From Oscillospiraceae bacterium (GTDB lineage: Bacteria > Bacillota > Clostridia > Oscillospirales > Ruminococcaceae): DNA of 5,141 nt. Below the pieces are notes generated by a model. The model had not been told where the DNA came from, made no database searches, and saw only the letters and a program-made list of their open reading frames with translations. The translations under genes and the position numbers were made by a program. Location: NCBI GenBank assembly GCA_014858325.1, contig RKCM01000117.1, positions 1 through 5,141 of the forward strand, in the 5' to 3' direction. This document shows positions 3,284 to 5,141 of this stretch, one piece after another (positions within the stretch are counted from its first letter, which is position 1; every line of letters begins with the position of its first letter).

Positions 3284-4750
3284 TTAGTCGGGGGCGCGGT
3301 CGTACAGAGCCGTCAGGGCGGCGATGTGCTCGGCCAGAGCGGCGTCCAGCGGCTGCGCGAGCCGCCACTGCCAGTTGGCCCCCTGGGTGCTGGGGGTGTT
3401 GATGCGGGCCTCGGGGCCCAGATGGAGCCAATCCGCCAGCGGGAGGATGGCCAGATCCGAGGCACTGGCCAGGCAGGCGCAGATCATGGCCTCGGTCAGC
3501 TCCTCGGGGCGGCAGCGCAGGTAGCGGCAGGCATAGGCCACATCCTCGGGGGCAGCGGTCTGCCGCCAGCCCTCGGTGGTGATGTTGTCGTGGGTGCCGG
3601 TGTAGACCACGCTGTTGGCGGGGTAGGTGTAGGGCAGGTAGTTGCCCGGCTCGCGGCGGTCGAAGGCAAACTGCATGATCTTCATGCCCGGGTATCCGCT
3701 GGCGGCCAGCATGGCTTTTACTTCGGGGGTCAGGTAGCCCAGATCCTCGGCGATGATGCCGCCCTGCCCCAGCGCCGCGTGCATGGCGTCGAGGAAGGCG
3801 CGGTCCGGGCCCTTTTCCCAGTGGCCGCCCGCCGCCGTCTGGTTCCCGGCAGGGATGGCGTAATAGCTCTCAAAGCCCCGGAAGTGATCGATGCGCACCA
3901 CGTCGTAGGTGGAGGTGGCGTGGTGCATCCGGCGCTTCCACCAGGCAAAATCCTCGGCTTTGTGGCGGGGCCAATCGTAGAGAGGGTTGCCCCAGAGCTG
4001 GCCATCGGCGGCAAAGGCGTCGGGCGGGCAGCCTGCCACCTGGGTCAGGTGGACCCTGCCGTCGGTCTGGAAGAGCTCGGGCCGGGTCCACAGGTCGCTG
4101 GAGTCCGGGCTGACGTAGATGGGAATGTCGCCCACCAGCCGCACGCCGTGGGCGTTGGCGTAGGCCTTCAGGGCGTTCCACTGGGTGTAGAAGAAGAACT
4201 GCACGGCCTTGTGGTAGGATACTTCATCGGCAAGGCGGGCGTTGGCCTCGGCCAGCGCCTCGGGCTGGCGGCAGCGCAGCGCGTCCGGCCAATCGGCAAG
4301 GCCTGCCTGCTGCTGCTCGGCCTTGATGGCCATGAAGAGGGCGTAATCGTCCAGCCAGAAGGCCTGCGCCGTACAGAAGGCCTCATACTCCGGCGTGGGA
4401 GCCGCCAGCAGGCGGGCGGCGGCTTTGTGCAGCACGGCGGGCCGCTCGGTGTAAAGCACGCCATACTCCACATGGCCCACGGCCTGCGGGACGGGGAGCT
4501 CTGCCTCCGTCAGCAGGCCTGCTTCGGCCAGCAGGCGGTAATCGATGAAATAGGGGTTACCTGCAAAGGCGGAAAAACTCTGGTAGGGGCTGTCGCCGTA
4601 GCCGGTGGGGCCGATGGGCAGGATCTGCCAATAGGTCTGCCTGGCGCTGGCGAGGAAATCCACAAAGGCGAAGGCCTCACGGCCCAGTGTGCCGATGCCA
4701 AAAGGCCCCGGCAGGCTGAAAACGGGCATCAGAATGCCGCTTGCACGCAT
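3284..4750 (-). CDS. malQ: 4-alpha-glucanotransferase (amylomaltase, GH77)
   Basis: This 488-residue cytoplasmic enzyme transfers maltooligosaccharide units between 1,4-alpha-glucans, releasing glucose, in maltodextrin breakdown. The family's signature blocks are present: SLPGPFGIGTLG (12-23), WQILPIGPTGYGDSPYQSFS (41-60), VGDIPIYV (206-213), and the catalytic residues Asp288 in VRIDHFRGF (nucleophile), Glu335 in IIAEDLG (acid/base) and Asp388 in TGTHDN (transition-state stabiliser). The length is typical of the short bacterial amylomaltases, and no frameshift is seen. The start at 4750 is chosen over the in-frame ATG at 4789 because AAGGAGG (4759-4765) lies eight bases before it and the family begins with MRxSGILMPV. 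The ribosome binding site overlaps the TAA of the upstream permease gene, a 13-base gap that suggests one operon with translational coupling. Expression probably follows the upstream sugar-transport promoter, outside the window. Confidence 0.97.
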   Translation of the reverse strand: MRASGILMPVFSLPGPFGIGTLGREAFAFVDFLASARQTYWQILPIGPTGYGDSPYQSFSAFAGNPYFIDYRLLAEAGLLTEAELPVPQAVGHVEYGVLYTERPAVLHKAAARLLAAPTPEYEAFCTAQAFWLDDYALFMAIKAEQQQAGLADWPDALRCRQPEALAEANARLADEVSYHKAVQFFFYTQWNALKAYANAHGVRLVGDIPIYVSPDSSDLWTRPELFQTDGRVHLTQVAGCPPDAFAADGQLWGNPLYDWPRHKAEDFAWWKRRMHHATSTYDVVRIDHFRGFESYYAIPAGNQTAAGGHWEKGPDRAFLDAMHAALGQGGIIAEDLGYLTPEVKAMLAASGYPGMKIMQFAFDRREPGNYLPYTYPANSVVYTGTHDNITTEGWRQTAAPEDVAYACRYLRCRPEELTEAMICACLASASDLAILPLADWLHLGPEARINTPSTQGANWQWRLAQPLDAALAEHIAALTALYDRAPD

Positions 4751-4763
4751 GGTGCGCACCTCC

Positions 4764-5141
4764 TTAACCCTTGACAGCGCCGGCCACAACGCCCTCGATG
4801 ATGTACTTCTGGCAGGTGATGTAGAGGACGATGATGGGGATGATGGCGATGATGATGCAGGCCATCATGGGGGCCAGCTCCACGCGGCCATAGCCGCCGC
4901 GGAAATACTGGATGGCCATGGGGATGGTGCGGTACTTTTTGATGTCCAGCACCAGCGTGGGCAGGAGGTAATCGTTCCAGACCCACATGGTCTCCAGGAT
5001 GGCCGTGGAGATCATGGTGGGCTTGAGGATGGGGAACACGACCTTGAAGAAGATCTGGATGGGGTTGCAGCCGTCGATCATGGCAGCCTCTTCGATCTCG
5101 ATGGGGACGCTCTTCATGAAGCCGGTGAACATGAAGACGGC
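4764..5141 (-). CDS. malG: Maltose-type ABC transporter permease, C-terminal part
   Basis: The visible 125 residues are the C-terminal part of a roughly 280-residue inner-membrane permease of the CUT1 carbohydrate importers (MalG type); the N-terminus lies beyond the right edge. The EAA loop that docks to the ATPase is clear: EIEEAAMIDGCNPIQIFFKV with the following FPILKP (visible residues 15-41), having the conserved E-A-A, D-G and P. Then come hydrophobic helices TMISTAILETMWVW (42-55) and MACIIIAIIPIIVLYI (93-108), the F-R-G-G-Y segment between them, and the usual QKYIIEGVVAGAVKG end. Coupling with malQ points to maltodextrin or starch-derived oligosaccharide import, but the permease alone does not fix the substrate. 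The matching MalF, binding protein and ATPase are not in the window. The Cys in DGC replaces the more usual Ala. Confidence 0.93.
   Translation of the reverse strand, partial: AVFMFTGFMKSVPIEIEEAAMIDGCNPIQIFFKVVFPILKPTMISTAILETMWVWNDYLLPTLVLDIKKYRTIPMAIQYFRGGYGRVELAPMMACIIIAIIPIIVLYITCQKYIIEGVVAGAVKG

Noticed and set aside
3182..4774. A 530-residue plus-strand open frame across malQ
   Set aside because: It is the antisense shadow of malQ, which has all catalytic motifs and a ribosome binding site. The shadow product is Gly/Val/His rich, without family features, and its start lies in an uncoupled spot within the mal terminator region.
1..5141. CRISPR array, insertion sequence, or C39 ABC exporter
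   Set aside because: No regularly spaced repeats, no transposase-like frame, and no peptidase or ABC ATPase motifs occur on either strand. The only transporter part is the sugar permease.

Overview
The window most likely comes from Faecalibacterium (F. prausnitzii group), a gut commensal of the Oscillospiraceae/Ruminococcaceae. The strongest pointer is the gene at 769-1221, whose product I recognise as a member of the Faecalibacterium MAM family (microbial anti-inflammatory molecule). It starts MMMPANFSAIAENELTYVVGG-like and carries the family's N-T-N-x-V-T-x-V-G-N and A-A-V-Y-x-L-G blocks. The GC-rich coding style of malQ and a SpoIIGA-like N-terminus also fit this group. The species call rests on recalled family knowledge, not on a search.

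Layout, left to right. On the minus strand, 1-172 holds the N-terminal end of a SpoIIGA-like membrane protein with an unusual start. Divergent from it is tRNA-Asn(GTT) at 253-326, with its own consensus promoter and terminator. A gene-free stretch (327-768) carries two candidate promoters in tandem and a structured leader of about 190 nt for mam. The mam gene (769-1221) ends at an intrinsic terminator. A second gene-free stretch (1222-1809) contains an orphan promoter-hairpin-terminator unit (possible small RNA, about 1370-1456), a nest of competing inverted repeats (1500-1648), a promoter, and a three-codon ORF with a perfect ribosome binding site. A small DUF6514-like gene follows (1810-2046). 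It converges, across a strong bidirectional hairpin terminator, on a two-gene minus-strand operon (2973 to 2149) encoding two small unrecognised proteins. Further right, still on the minus strand, are malQ (4-alpha-glucanotransferase) and, upstream of it, the 3' part of a MalG-type sugar ABC permease that runs off the window.

The most interesting point is that the two minus-strand small proteins (152 and 109 aa) carry double-glycine leaders that align without gaps over 19 residues with the leader of the MAM protein (PAx[FY]x.. [AS]ExE ... GG). Three independent-looking secreted cargoes therefore sit within 2.2 kb in two transcription units, and all three are probably exported by the same C39-peptidase ABC exporter (PCAT type). 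No such exporter is encoded in the window. The mature parts of the two new proteins have hydrophobic/amphipathic helices and no function I can name; the larger shows weak resemblance to the MAM body. The malG-malQ pair belongs to maltodextrin uptake and breakdown and appears to be an unrelated neighbour.
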